From contig JAEYPQ010000065.1 of assembly GCA_023410645.1 (NCBI GenBank), positions 124,001 through 188,000 of the forward strand: 64,000 bases of DNA, written 5' to 3'. The notes under the pieces are model-generated. The model was not told where the DNA came from and made no database searches. It worked only from the letters and a program-made list of their open reading frames with translations. The DNA is from Bacillota bacterium. GTDB taxonomy: Bacteria; Bacillota; Clostridia; TANB77; CAG-465. A program made the translations under genes and the position numbers. Positions 53,719 to 63,209 of the stretch are shown here, one piece after another. Position 1 is the first letter of the stretch, and every line of letters starts with the position of its first letter.

Positions 53719-54306
53719 TTGAGGATAATAGCTGGAAAATATAAAGCAAAGATAATAAACGGACCAAAATCAGAAAAAACTAGGCCAACTCTAGACAGAG
53801 TTAAGGAAGCACTTTTTTCAATTATTAATAATTATATAAATAATAATGCTACGGTTTTAGATCTTTTTTCTGGAACCGGAAATTTAGCAATAGAAAGTAT
53901 TAGTAGAGGTGCAAAATTTGCATGGATAAATGATATAGAAAATGTTGCTATTTCGACAATAATATCTAATACTCAGTTGACTAATTGTGCTGAATATGTT
54001 AAAATAACTAAGAAGGATTATATAAAATGCCTTAATCAAATTATAAATGAAAATATATTATTTGACGTTATTTTTATAGATCCACCATATGATAGTTTAT
54101 ATGGAATAAAAACGCTTGATTATATATCTAATACTAAAGATAAAATTTTGTCAAAAGATGGAGTAATTGTATATGAAACAGACAAAAATTTTATTAGTAA
54201 AATACAAAAGAAAGATGATAACATTTTAGATAATTTTGAAAATCTAGAGTGTTTCGATGTTAGAAACTATGGTAATGTAGTTTTAAGGTTATATAGGTGG
54301 AGGTAA
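53719..54306 (+). CDS. rsmD: 16S rRNA (guanine(966)-N2)-methyltransferase RsmD
   Basis: 195 residues, TTG start with AAGGAGAG upstream. It shows RIIAGKYKAKII, TRPTLDRVKEALFSII, the SAM-binding VLDLFSGTGNLAIE, and the catalytic FIDPPYD. It methylates G966 of 16S rRNA. The next gene, a coiled-coil protein, starts 6 bases later. Confidence 0.95.
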   Translation: MRIIAGKYKAKIINGPKSEKTRPTLDRVKEALFSIINNYINNNATVLDLFSGTGNLAIESISRGAKFAWINDIENVAISTIISNTQLTNCAEYVKITKKDYIKCLNQIINENILFDVIFIDPPYDSLYGIKTLDYISNTKDKILSKDGVIVYETDKNFISKIQKKDDNILDNFENLECFDVRNYGNVVLRLYRWR

Positions 54307-54311
54307 TTTAA

Positions 54312-54749
54312 ATGGAAATATTTACTTTATTAGAAAATTTAGAAGAATTATTAGAGTCTGGAACGAAGGTACCTTTTTCAAGCAAAGTTATGGTGGATGT
54401 TGAAGAGTTAAGAGAAATACTTGAGGATATACGTCTAAAACTTCCTGATGAATTAAAACAAGCAAAGTGGGTTAAAGAGGAAAGACAAAGAATAATTGCT
54501 GATGCTGAAAAAGAAGCGGACAACCTTATTAAAGAAGCTGAAGGTAAGATAATTAACTTGGTTAATGAGAATGTTATAACTAAAGAGGCTTTAGCACAAA
54601 AAGAAGCAATAATTGAAAGTGCAAATAAAGTTTCAAGAGAAATTAGTGTTGGAACTCGTGATTATGCTGACGCAATTTTAGAAAGAGTTGCAGAAGTATT
54701 AAAAGAGACTTTGGAAGTAGTTCAAAATAATAGAAAAGAGTTAAAATAA
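54312..54749 (+). CDS. coiled-coil protein often annotated as ATPase-subunit-like
   Basis: 145 residues, almost wholly helical. ELREILEDIRLKLPDELKQA is followed by a long charged coiled coil (about 45-95, ADAEKEADNLIKEAEGKI). Similar proteins follow rsmD in clostridia and are sometimes labelled ATPase or V-type ATPase subunit H on coiled-coil similarity alone; no nucleotide-binding motif is present. GGAGG lies upstream of the ATG. A DivIVA-like scaffold role is conceivable but unsupported. Confidence 0.8.
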   Translation: MEIFTLLENLEELLESGTKVPFSSKVMVDVEELREILEDIRLKLPDELKQAKWVKEERQRIIADAEKEADNLIKEAEGKIINLVNENVITKEALAQKEAIIESANKVSREISVGTRDYADAILERVAEVLKETLEVVQNNRKELK

Positions 54750-54775
54750 ATAACACTGTCTGAGGTTGGTGAACA

Positions 54776-57337
54776 ATGGGAAGAAGAAAAGTAAGTAGTA
54801 AATCAGTTGGAAATAATAGAAGTAAGAATGGATATAAAGGAAAACAATCTAGCAAGAAAACTATTGGTAGTGATATGCTAGGTGGAATTCTAATTGTGCT
54901 TGGATTTATATTTTTAGTATTTTTTACATTTGAAAATATAGGTACAATTGCAGAATTTGTAACAAGTGTATTCTTTGGATTATTTGGAAAGATAGCTTTT
55001 GTTTTTCCAATAATATTAATAATATTAGGAGGACATTTAATAATTTCTGAAACTAAATTAAATGTGCCAAAAGAGCTTAGAAAGGGTATTATAGTGATGT
55101 TAATACTCTCTTCATTTGTCTATTCTTTTGTTTCCTCTGATTTTGATATTACTACTAATCCAATGAGATTCTTAGTTGATTCATATAATTATGGCATAGA
55201 TGGAGAAAATGTGGCAGGTCTTGTGGGAGCTTTGGTAGCATCTTTACTTGTAAAATTTACAGGTATAATAGTTACTAGAATAATCCTTTCTTTTGTTACA
55301 TTAATATCAATCTTACTTGCATTTGATATTTCATTTAGACAACTATTTTTTGCTATATATAATGTATTTGCATTTATATATAATTCAGTATCTGCATTAT
55401 TTAGTACATTATTTAGAAGAGATGGTGAAGAAGAAGAGGATTTTGAAAGTCTTGGCAAAGATTTAGAAAATAAACTAAAGGAACCAAAATTATCAAAGAG
55501 AGAACTTGCAATATTAAATAAAAAAAGACAAGAAGACGAAGAAAAATTAAAGGAAAAAGGAAACCCTACTGCAAGTGAAAATATTAGGCTTAGTGCTAAT
55601 GATCAAATAGAATTTGATATAAATAAGCTTGGAGGAAGATTAAGTGATGCTGAGCTACAAGGAAAGCAGAAAAGAGATGAATTCTTCAAACTTCAAAAAG
55701 AACAAAAAGAAGATAAAAATATAAAAGAAGTATTAACTTTAGATCATATTAAACATGTTGAACAAGATAATTATGAATTCCCACCAATAGAATTACTTAA
55801 TATGCCAAAAAGTGGTGAAGAATTTGATAAAAAAGCGATACATGCAACTGCTGTAAAACTACAAAAAACCTTAGCAAGCTTTGGCGTTGAAGCTAAAGTT
55901 ACAAATATAACAAGAGGGCCAACTGTTACTAGATATGAACTTACTCCAAATACTGGTGTAAAAGTAAGTAAAATAGTAAATTTAGCTGATGATATTGCTC
56001 TTAATTTAGCAGCAAAAAGTATTAGAATTGAAGCTCCAATACCTGGTAGAGCAGCTGTTGGTATAGAGGTACCTAATACTACACCAGAGTCTGTATATTT
56101 AAGAGAAGTTATAGAATCAGATACCTTTAAAAACCACAAATCCAAACTTGCATTTGCACTTGGAAAAGATGCAGCAGGTGAAATCGTGGTTGGTGATATA
56201 GCAAAAATGCCTCATGTACTTATTGCTGGTGCTACTGGTTCAGGTAAGAGTGTATGCATAAATTCACTTATAGTTTCTATTTTATACAAATCTAAACCAA
56301 GTGAAGTAAAAATGATACTTATAGATCCAAAAATGGTTGAGCTTTCAGGATATAATGGAATACCACATTTATTAATTCCAGTTGTAACTGAACCAAAAAA
56401 AGCGGCAGGTGCTCTTAACTGGGCTGTACAAGAGATGGTAAATAGATATACTTTGTTTGCTTCTAAAGGTGTAAAAGATATAAAGAGCTATAATAATACA
56501 ATGGAAAAAGAAGAAGGTTCAAAGCTTCCTCAAATTGTAATTATAGTAGATGAACTTGCAGATTTAATGATGGTCGCTCCAAATGATGTTGAAGATGCAA
56601 TATGCCGTTTAGCGCAAATGGCAAGAGCTGCTGGTATGCATCTTGTTATTGCAACACAAAGACCATCTGTTGATGTTATTACTGGTATAATAAAAGCTAA
56701 CATACCTTCACGTATTGCATGCACTGTTTCATCTCAAGTAGATTCAAGAACAATACTTGATATGGCAGGAGCAGAAAAGTTACTTGGTAAAGGTGATATG
56801 TTATATTTTCCAGTAGGAGAAACAAAACCACTTAGAATACAGGGAACATTCATTTCAGAAGAAGAAATAGAAAAAATAGTAGAAGATATAAAAGGTAATA
56901 TAGATGTTACATATAATGATGAAATTATAAAAAGTATAGACAATGCAAATATTAGAGGAAAAGGTGAGAGAGCTAAACCTAGTGATAATGAAGAAACTCC
57001 AGATGACGAAGATGAAATCTTAAATGATGCAATTGATTTAGTTGTCGATATGGGACAGGCTTCTGCTTCTATGTTACAAAGAAGATTTAAAATAGGTTAT
57101 GCAAGAGCTGGAAGACTTGTAGATCAAATGGAAGAAAGAGGTATTGTATCTGGTTATGAAGGTAGTAAACCAAGACAGGTACTAATTTCAAAATCAGAAT
57201 GGCAAGAATTAAAATTTGGCTCTAACTTAAACGATGATTATTCTGATTCTGATGATGAAGATGATAATTCTCAAAATGGAAATAATTCTGATAATTTTCA
57301 AAATAATTCTAACTCAAGGTTTGACATTGAGCTATAA
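54776..57337 (+). CDS. ftsK: FtsK/SpoIIIE family DNA translocase
   Basis: 853 residues. A basic N-terminus is followed by four membrane helices (within about 34-200) and a charged linker. The RecA-like motor has Walker A GATGSGKS at 485-492 and the Walker B region PQIVIIVDELADLMM, plus ATQRPSVDVITGIIKANIPS. A C-terminal gamma winged helix (ASASMLQRRFKIGYARAGRL) reads chromosome polarity sequences. It pumps DNA at division or sporulation septa. The Asp/Asn/Ser-rich tail of about 35 residues is unusual. Confidence 0.95.
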   Translation: MGRRKVSSKSVGNNRSKNGYKGKQSSKKTIGSDMLGGILIVLGFIFLVFFTFENIGTIAEFVTSVFFGLFGKIAFVFPIILIILGGHLIISETKLNVPKELRKGIIVMLILSSFVYSFVSSDFDITTNPMRFLVDSYNYGIDGENVAGLVGALVASLLVKFTGIIVTRIILSFVTLISILLAFDISFRQLFFAIYNVFAFIYNSVSALFSTLFRRDGEEEEDFESLGKDLENKLKEPKLSKRELAILNKKRQEDEEKLKEKGNPTASENIRLSANDQIEFDINKLGGRLSDAELQGKQKRDEFFKLQKEQKEDKNIKEVLTLDHIKHVEQDNYEFPPIELLNMPKSGEEFDKKAIHATAVKLQKTLASFGVEAKVTNITRGPTVTRYELTPNTGVKVSKIVNLADDIALNLAAKSIRIEAPIPGRAAVGIEVPNTTPESVYLREVIESDTFKNHKSKLAFALGKDAAGEIVVGDIAKMPHVLIAGATGSGKSVCINSLIVSILYKSKPSEVKMILIDPKMVELSGYNGIPHLLIPVVTEPKKAAGALNWAVQEMVNRYTLFASKGVKDIKSYNNTMEKEEGSKLPQIVIIVDELADLMMVAPNDVEDAICRLAQMARAAGMHLVIATQRPSVDVITGIIKANIPSRIACTVSSQVDSRTILDMAGAEKLLGKGDMLYFPVGETKPLRIQGTFISEEEIEKIVEDIKGNIDVTYNDEIIKSIDNANIRGKGERAKPSDNEETPDDEDEILNDAIDLVVDMGQASASMLQRRFKIGYARAGRLVDQMEERGIVSGYEGSKPRQVLISKSEWQELKFGSNLNDDYSDSDDEDDNSQNGNNSDNFQNNSNSRFDIEL

Positions 57338-57387
57338 TTTATCATAAAAATAAAATGAAAAATATATAATTATGAAAGGAGGATAAT

Positions 57388-57882
57388 ATGGCAATAAGAA
57401 ATTTAAGACTAGATGGAGATGAAATTCTAAGAAAAAAATCTAAACCTATAGATGTTATAGATGATAAAATAAAAGAACTTGCAAATGATATGTTAGATAC
57501 AATGTATGCAAGTGACGGAATTGGGCTTGCAGCTTGTCAAGTTGGTATGCTAAAGAATATGGTAGTATATGATGTATCATATATTGAAGAAGATGAGATA
57601 AAAAAACCAATAGTATTAATTAATCCAAAGATTATACAACGTTCAAAATCAATGGTATTAGTTGAAGAAGGGTGTTTAAGTTTCCCAAATGTTTTTTTTG
57701 ATGTTAAAAGACATGAAAAAGTAAAAGTAGAATTTTTAGATTTAAATGGTGAAAAACAAGTAATCAGTGCTAAGGGTATTGAAGCTGTTGTTATTCAACA
57801 TGAATTAGATCATTTAGAGGGGATAATTTTTTTAGATAAGGTAGAAAATAAAAATGAATCCAGAAAAAAAATACAATATTAG
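57388..57882 (+). CDS. def: peptide deformylase
   Basis: 164 residues. Motif 1 is GIGLAACQ (44-51), with Cys in place of the usual Pro; motif 2 is EEGCLSFP with metal ligand Cys96; motif 3 is QHELDH with His138 and His142. It removes the N-formyl group from nascent proteins. AAAGGAGG precedes the ATG. The gene overlaps the next by 29 bases. Confidence 0.95.
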   Translation: MAIRNLRLDGDEILRKKSKPIDVIDDKIKELANDMLDTMYASDGIGLAACQVGMLKNMVVYDVSYIEEDEIKKPIVLINPKIIQRSKSMVLVEEGCLSFPNVFFDVKRHEKVKVEFLDLNGEKQVISAKGIEAVVIQHELDHLEGIIFLDKVENKNESRKKIQY

Positions 57883-59260
57883 ATTTAGAATTTTAAAAAT
57901 TAAAATAAAACTCTTGAGAATAAAACTAAAAAAGAATTATATAAAATTTAAATCTAAAATTGTTTCATATTTTAAGAATAAAAATATAGATAATGTTGAT
58001 AAAGTAGAAGAACAAATCGTTGAAGCTACTTTATCTCTTGATGAAAATCAAGAAATAAATAGTAATGATATTCTTGAAAACAAAGAAGATGCTGTCCAAG
58101 ATACAGATACTAAGATTGATAATTTAGATATAACTGAAAATAAATTAGTAGTTAAAGCTTCTGATATAAAGTTAGACAAAGAAAAAGACGAGGAAGAAAA
58201 ATATAGTGAAATTTTATATGATACTATAAAAAAGGAAGAGGAAAGCAAATCTGAATACAGGTTAGAAAAATATAAAAATTTAGTTGAAAAGATAAAGAAG
58301 ATTAATGAATCAACTATAATAGAAAAAAAAGACAGAAAAGTAAGAAAAGAATCTAATATAAAAAAATATATTGGAGGGATATTTGGATTACTTGCTAAAA
58401 AACTAAAACCTGATTTTTCAAATTTAAAATCTAAATTAAAATATACTTTAATTACTTTGTTTATATTAGTAATAATAGGCTTTGGTACATTTTTTATTCA
58501 AGCATATTTTAATACACCTGAAAGACTAACAAAAAAATATTTAGAAGAGTTAAATGCAATAAATATTGATAAAAATATAGTAATTTCAATTATAAAAGAA
58601 GATGTAAATTCTGACAACATACCAGATTATATTTGTCTTACTGGATCCCATAATGGTGTATATAATAATGAAAATTCTAAAGTTTATGACAAATTTGGAG
58701 TTAGTATTATTAATGGTAATACAAAAGAAATAAAAGAATATTTAACTGATAAATCAATAGGATCTGACTATAAATTTTATATTAAAGCAAATAATAATAA
58801 GAAATATATTTTTGTAAGTAGTGATAATACGTGTAATGTATCACTATTAACTATGGTAGATAATAATATAGAAGATGTATTAAAAAATAGTTTTAATGGT
58901 ATGCCTTCTGGATATTCTATTTCATATACTAAAAATGATGAGGCGAAAAGTTTAGATGTAAATATAAACAATAATGGGTTGCAGTATTTAGCGTCTAAAG
59001 GAGATGCATTTAAAATTGATTTATCAAATACAAATTTTGATTTAAATAATTATAGGAAAACATATCTTAAAGAAAAGTTTAGTACTTTTGACTTAGTTGA
59101 TATAGATAATGATGGGAATATAGAGTTTGTTGCTATTCAAAATATATTATATTTAAATGTTACTTCTGAGGAATTACCAAAGACATATGGAAAAATTAAA
59201 GTGATTTTTGCAATTGATAATAATAAAATGACATTTAAAGATGTAAAAGTGGAAAATTAA
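57854..59260 (+). CDS. single-pass membrane protein with C-terminal repeat-like extracellular domain
   Basis: 468 residues. A very basic N-terminal 45 residues and an acidic, Lys/Glu-rich region (about 50-180) are followed by one membrane helix (about 198-220, YTLITLFILVIIGFGTFFIQ). Outside, two stretches, EDVNSDNIPDYICL and VDIDNDGNIEFVAI, have the Asp-x-Asp-x-Asp/Asn-x-x calcium-loop form of FG-GAP/VCBS-like repeats. Family unknown. It starts inside def with AAGGTAG upstream, and a clear terminator follows. Confidence 0.75.
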   Translation: MNPEKKYNIRFRILKIKIKLLRIKLKKNYIKFKSKIVSYFKNKNIDNVDKVEEQIVEATLSLDENQEINSNDILENKEDAVQDTDTKIDNLDITENKLVVKASDIKLDKEKDEEEKYSEILYDTIKKEEESKSEYRLEKYKNLVEKIKKINESTIIEKKDRKVRKESNIKKYIGGIFGLLAKKLKPDFSNLKSKLKYTLITLFILVIIGFGTFFIQAYFNTPERLTKKYLEELNAINIDKNIVISIIKEDVNSDNIPDYICLTGSHNGVYNNENSKVYDKFGVSIINGNTKEIKEYLTDKSIGSDYKFYIKANNNKKYIFVSSDNTCNVSLLTMVDNNIEDVLKNSFNGMPSGYSISYTKNDEAKSLDVNINNNGLQYLASKGDAFKIDLSNTNFDLNNYRKTYLKEKFSTFDLVDIDNDGNIEFVAIQNILYLNVTSEELPKTYGKIKVIFAIDNNKMTFKDVKVEN

Positions 59261-59288
59261 AAATGAGAAGTTTACTTCTCATTTTTTT
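59261..59288 (+). terminator. Rho-independent terminator
   Basis: AAATGAGAAGT (59261-59271), loop TT, ACTTCTCATTT (59274-59284), then TTTT. Confidence 0.92.
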
Positions 59289-59362
59289 ATGTTATTTTTG
59301 TTACATATTGATAATTCTTTATTTTTATTATAATATATATTTATATGGGAGTTTGAGGGCAA

Positions 59363-62356
59363 ATGAAAAAAGGAATATCGTTAATAGTTTTAGTAATAAC
59401 AATAATAGTAATAATAATTTTAGCAGGTGTGGTAATATTGAATCTAACAAAAAACAATCCTATAGAAAGTGCAAAAAAAGCAAAATTTTTAAATGATATT
59501 GATACATTTAAAAGTGAATTATCGCTATATGAATTAGATAAAATGGCAAGTACAGATGGAAATTACAATCCTAAACTATTGAATTCTGGTTTAGAGGGTA
59601 CAACAGAAAATGGAGATCAAATAAATAAAGACAAAATAATAACTGATATTATAAAGACTATGGAAAATACAAGGTATCCAGAAATATTAGAGGTAATAGC
59701 AGGAGAATTAGTATACATAGGAAATAATGAGGATGAGTCAAATTGGGGAGATGGAGTAATAGAATCAAAGGATTTTAAAATAAATATTTCTGTAACTCCA
59801 GATTTAATGAGCCTAAATGGAAAGATATCATTAGTTGGAACATTGGTAGATCCCAATAAGATAGAATATTACAAAATATATTTATCAACAAAGAATGGAG
59901 AATATGGAGAAACTCCAGATCAAGAAATAAATGAAAAGAAATCAACAGTGGATTTTAGCTTAACAGAAAATATAAAACCAAATACAAAATACTACATTAC
60001 AGTTGAAGTTAAAATGAGTAATGAATCATCTACACGAAAAAGGGAAATCGAAGTAGTAACAAAAAAAGATGAATTAGGACCAAATACACCACAAATAGCT
60101 GTACCAAATTATTCGCAAACATTAGATGTATCACCAGTAGCAATAACATTAAATGACAATGATGGTGGAAGTGGAATAAATAAAAAAGAGAGTAAATGTA
60201 TAATAAATAATGTAGCAACAAACTATACTGAAGAAGATAATATATGGCAAACAATAGGAATAAATATAGCAGAAGAAGACTTTATAGGAGATACAGCTAC
60301 AATACTATTAACAGTACCATCAGATGGTGAGTATTACGTACATGTATTAGGTGTTGATAATGCAGGAAATAAAAAATCAGCAATATCAGGAAAAATAATA
60401 GTGGACACAATAATACCAAATGAAGCAGTAATAGAAGTACCGCAAACAACAATAAATAATGGTATAGAAGCAACAGTGACAATGAGTGATAATGTTGGAG
60501 GAAGTGGACTAAATATATCTCAGTGTAAATATATATATTCGGCAGTTTCATATCCATATGGAGATACAGAAAGTATATGGAATAATGCAACAGTATTTAC
60601 GAGTGAGACACAGAAAGTAACAGTAACATCAAGTACAAATGAAATATATTATTTGCATGTATTATTAGTAGATAAGGCTGGAAATAGAAGAGAAGTGTTA
60701 TCAAGTGGAGTAACGACGAACACGACAACACCAATAGCACCAGTAATAACTGGAACAGTAACAACAAGTACATGGACAAATCAAAATGTAACATTAACAG
60801 TAAATGAGATAACATCTCCAGGAATAACAAGATATGAATATGCAGTGAATGGAGGAATATGGCAAACATATAACAGTACAAATAAGATAGTAATATCAAG
60901 TGAGGGAACAAGTACAGTAAAGGCAAGAGCAGTAAATAATGTAGGAACAATAGGAGCGGAGTCAACAGGATATATAGTAAATATAGATAAAACAGCACCT
61001 AGTGTACCAACAGTTAACTTTAATGGATATACACCAAATACATGGACAAGTGGAAATGTAAATATAACGTTAACATCAACAGATAGTGCATCAGGAATTT
61101 TAAAATATCAATATAGTGTAAATAATGGTACAACATGGTATGATATATCTGGAAACTGGATTATTAACTGGGATTATTGGGGAAACACAATATTTAGAGC
61201 AGTAGACAAAGTAGGCAATGTAAGTTCAAGTACAACATCGTATGTAATAGCAAGAGATGGAACTGGTCCATCATATACTAGTTATAGTATAACAAATGTA
61301 ACAGAAACAGGATATGATGTATATGTTTATGGTGTAGCTGATAGCTCATCTGGAATAAGTAGAGTACAATTTCCAACATGGACGGATTATAATGGTCAAG
61401 ATGATTTACAAGCAACATGGCAAACAAACCCACAAGCAACAGGACAAAACCTTGGAAATGGAACTTGGTATTACAGAGTAAATATATCTGATCATAATAA
61501 TGAATCAGGACAATATCAAACACATATATGGATATATGATAATGCAGGACTAGCAAATGCATTTGCTACAACTGGGGCAATTATACCAGTTACAAATTAC
61601 AATTTTGCTTATACAGGAAACTATCAAACTTGGACAGTACCATATACAGGAACATATAAATTTGAGGTATGGGGAGCAAGTGGTGGTGGCATATATAATG
61701 GTTCTAGTAATGGTGGAGCAGGAGGATATTCTATCGGATATAGCTATCTTACAGCTGGTCAGGTAATATATGTATATGTTGGTGGACAGGGAAGTCAACA
61801 TGAAGGAAATGGATGGAGTAGTAGATATCCTGGTGGCTTTAATGGAGGTGGTTCTGCAAACCGGAGGAACAATGGCTGGAAGTGGCGGTGGAGGCACAGA
61901 TATAAGAATCGGTGGAACTGATTTTACAAATAGAGTAATAGTTGCAGGAGGAGGCCGGAGGTGGCTCAACATATAGAATAGGATCATATGGAGGAGGAAC
62001 CACTGGGGGAGGCCTTGGAGGTACACAAACAGCTGGTGGAGTGATGAATACCTCTAGCGGAAATGCAAGTGGTTCATTAGGACTTGGTGGAAATGCAACT
62101 ACAAAAGCATCGGGTACAAGTGTAAATGCTGCTGGTGGAGGCCGGAGGATTCTACGGTGGAGCAGGAGGATCTCAATATAGAGATGCTATGGATGGTACA
62201 TATTCATCATATGATGTAGGTGGCGGAGGTTCTGGATATATTGGAGGAGTTACTTCTGGTCAGACAATAGCTGGAAATACGTCAATGCCAAATCCACTAG
62301 GTGGAACAATGACTGGAAATATGGGACATGGATACGCGAGAATAACACTTCAATAA
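59363..62356 (+). CDS. prepilin-like protein with ALK/LTK-type Gly-rich domain, read through three +1 frameshifts at CGG
   Basis: Raw frames give separate pieces (59363-61921, then frames ending 61976, 62181 and 62356). Skipping one C at 61862, 61956 and 62143 yields one protein of 996 residues. It has a prepilin-like start (KG-ISLIVLVITIIV), Ig-like repeats (about 150-600), a GBS-Bsp-like repeat (TGYDVYVYGVADSSSGIS), then the Gly-rich domain: TWTVPYTGTYKFEVWGASGG, QVIYVYVGGQG, GGFNGGGSAN, GGGGTDIRIGG, RVIVAGGGGGG, GGGGGFYGGAGG, GGGGSGYIGG. These blocks in this order are the known family pattern and span all three shifts. TGAGGG precedes the ATG. Confidence 0.82.
61862..61865 (+). other. +1 frameshift site 4 (AAC CGG A)
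   Basis: AAC is followed by in-frame CGG (61862-61864). Skipping C61862 gives GGA GGA ACA ATG GCT, which continues GGGGTDIRIGG, the family motif. Unshifted reading gives an Arg/Trp-rich tail and stops at 61921. Confidence 0.8.
61956..61959 (+). other. +1 frameshift site 5 (GGC CGG A)
   Basis: GGC then CGG (61956-61958). Skipping C61956 gives GGA GGT GGC TCA, completing RVIVAGGG-GGGSTYRIG. Unshifted reading stops at 61976. Confidence 0.8.
62143..62146 (+). other. +1 frameshift site 6 (GGC CGG A)
   Basis: GGC then CGG (62143-62145). Skipping C62143 gives GGA GGA TTC TAC GGT, completing AAGGG-GGFYGGAGG. Unshifted reading stops at 62181. Confidence 0.8.
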
Positions 62357-62400
62357 TTTTCCTTTGCATAAAATATAATTATTATTTATAATAAAATAAA

Positions 62401-62432
62401 TACAGTATTTGAAAAAGAATACTGTATTTTTT
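62401..62432 (+). terminator. Rho-independent terminator
   Basis: TACAGTATT (62401-62409) and AATACTGTA (62418-62426), then TTTTTT. Confidence 0.9.
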
Positions 62433-62489
62433 ATAAATAATTACTATTTGTTACTTTATGTATATAATTATCGTTATATTTTTATTATA

Positions 62490-62518
62490 TTGTATTTAAG
62501 CATATATTTTGATATAAT
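62490..62518 (+). promoter_or_regulatory. promoter of the second two-component system
   Basis: TTGTAT (62490-62495), 17-bp spacer, TATAAT (62513-62518). Confidence 0.65.
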
Positions 62519-62537
62519 AGCGTAAAGGAGATTTAAT

Positions 62538-63209
62538 ATGGTAAATATTCTATTAGTTGAAGATGATATAGTTATTTCTGATAGTTTAAAATATTATTTA
62601 GAAAAAGAAGGATATAGTGTTGAGATATCTAAGAGTATAAGTGATTCAATGCAAAAAATATCAAATAAAAAGTTTGACTTGGCACTTCTTGATATAACTT
62701 TAGATGATGGGTCAGGTTATGATTTAATAAAGGAAATTAAATCGCGAAATGATATACCAGTTATATTTTTAACTGCTCTTGATGATGAAATAAATGTTGT
62801 ACAAGGATTTGAGCTTGGTGCAGATGACTATATTACAAAACCTTTTAGGGCTTATGAATTTTTATTAAGAATTAAAGCTGTTTTAAGAAGATACAATAAT
62901 ATAAATGAAGAAATTGTTATAAATAATATCAAGATAAATTTAAATCAAGCAAAGATATATAAGGATGGGAAAGTGGTTGAACTCACAGCATCTGAATACA
63001 AGTTACTTCTTATATTAGTTGAAAATAGAGGTAGAGTATTAAGTAGGGAAAAGATACTTGCTAATATTTGGGATGTATCAGAGGACTATGTAAATGATAA
63101 TACACTTACTGTATATATAAAAAGATTAAGAGAAAAGATTGAAGATGATCCGGCAGATCCCAAAATAATAAAAACAGTTCGTGGACTTGGATATAAAGTT
63201 GGTGAATAA
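62538..63209 (+). CDS. OmpR-family response regulator
   Basis: 223 residues. Receiver with Glu8-Asp9-Asp10, phospho-acceptor Asp52 (ALLDITLDDGSG), Thr79 and Lys101 (YITKPF); winged-helix output with LTASEYKLLLILVENRG and the closing TVRGLGYKV. AAAGGAG lies upstream. The partner kinase gene overlaps its end. Target genes are unknown; the Gly-rich prepilin-like gene just upstream is a neighbour only. Confidence 0.95.
   Translation: MVNILLVEDDIVISDSLKYYLEKEGYSVEISKSISDSMQKISNKKFDLALLDITLDDGSGYDLIKEIKSRNDIPVIFLTALDDEINVVQGFELGADDYITKPFRAYEFLLRIKAVLRRYNNINEEIVINNIKINLNQAKIYKDGKVVELTASEYKLLLILVENRGRVLSREKILANIWDVSEDYVNDNTLTVYIKRLREKIEDDPADPKIIKTVRGLGYKVGE

Noticed and set aside
59263..59496. Small plus-strand ORF over the terminator and start of the sixth prepilin-like gene
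   Set aside because: It covers a terminator hairpin, has no ribosome binding site, and its second half is the prepilin gene in another frame.
30481..62146. Reassignment of CGG to another amino acid
   Set aside because: Reading CGG as any single residue leaves the downstream frame wrong at all six places; only a one-base skip restores the protein.
29005..62356. Six random sequencing or assembly errors
   Set aside because: Not fully excluded, but about 55 other genes are intact, the inserted base is always C before GGA or GGT, and it is kept in both copies of a diverged duplication. Because glycine codons begin with GG, the position at a codon boundary is not independent evidence. Raw reads would decide.
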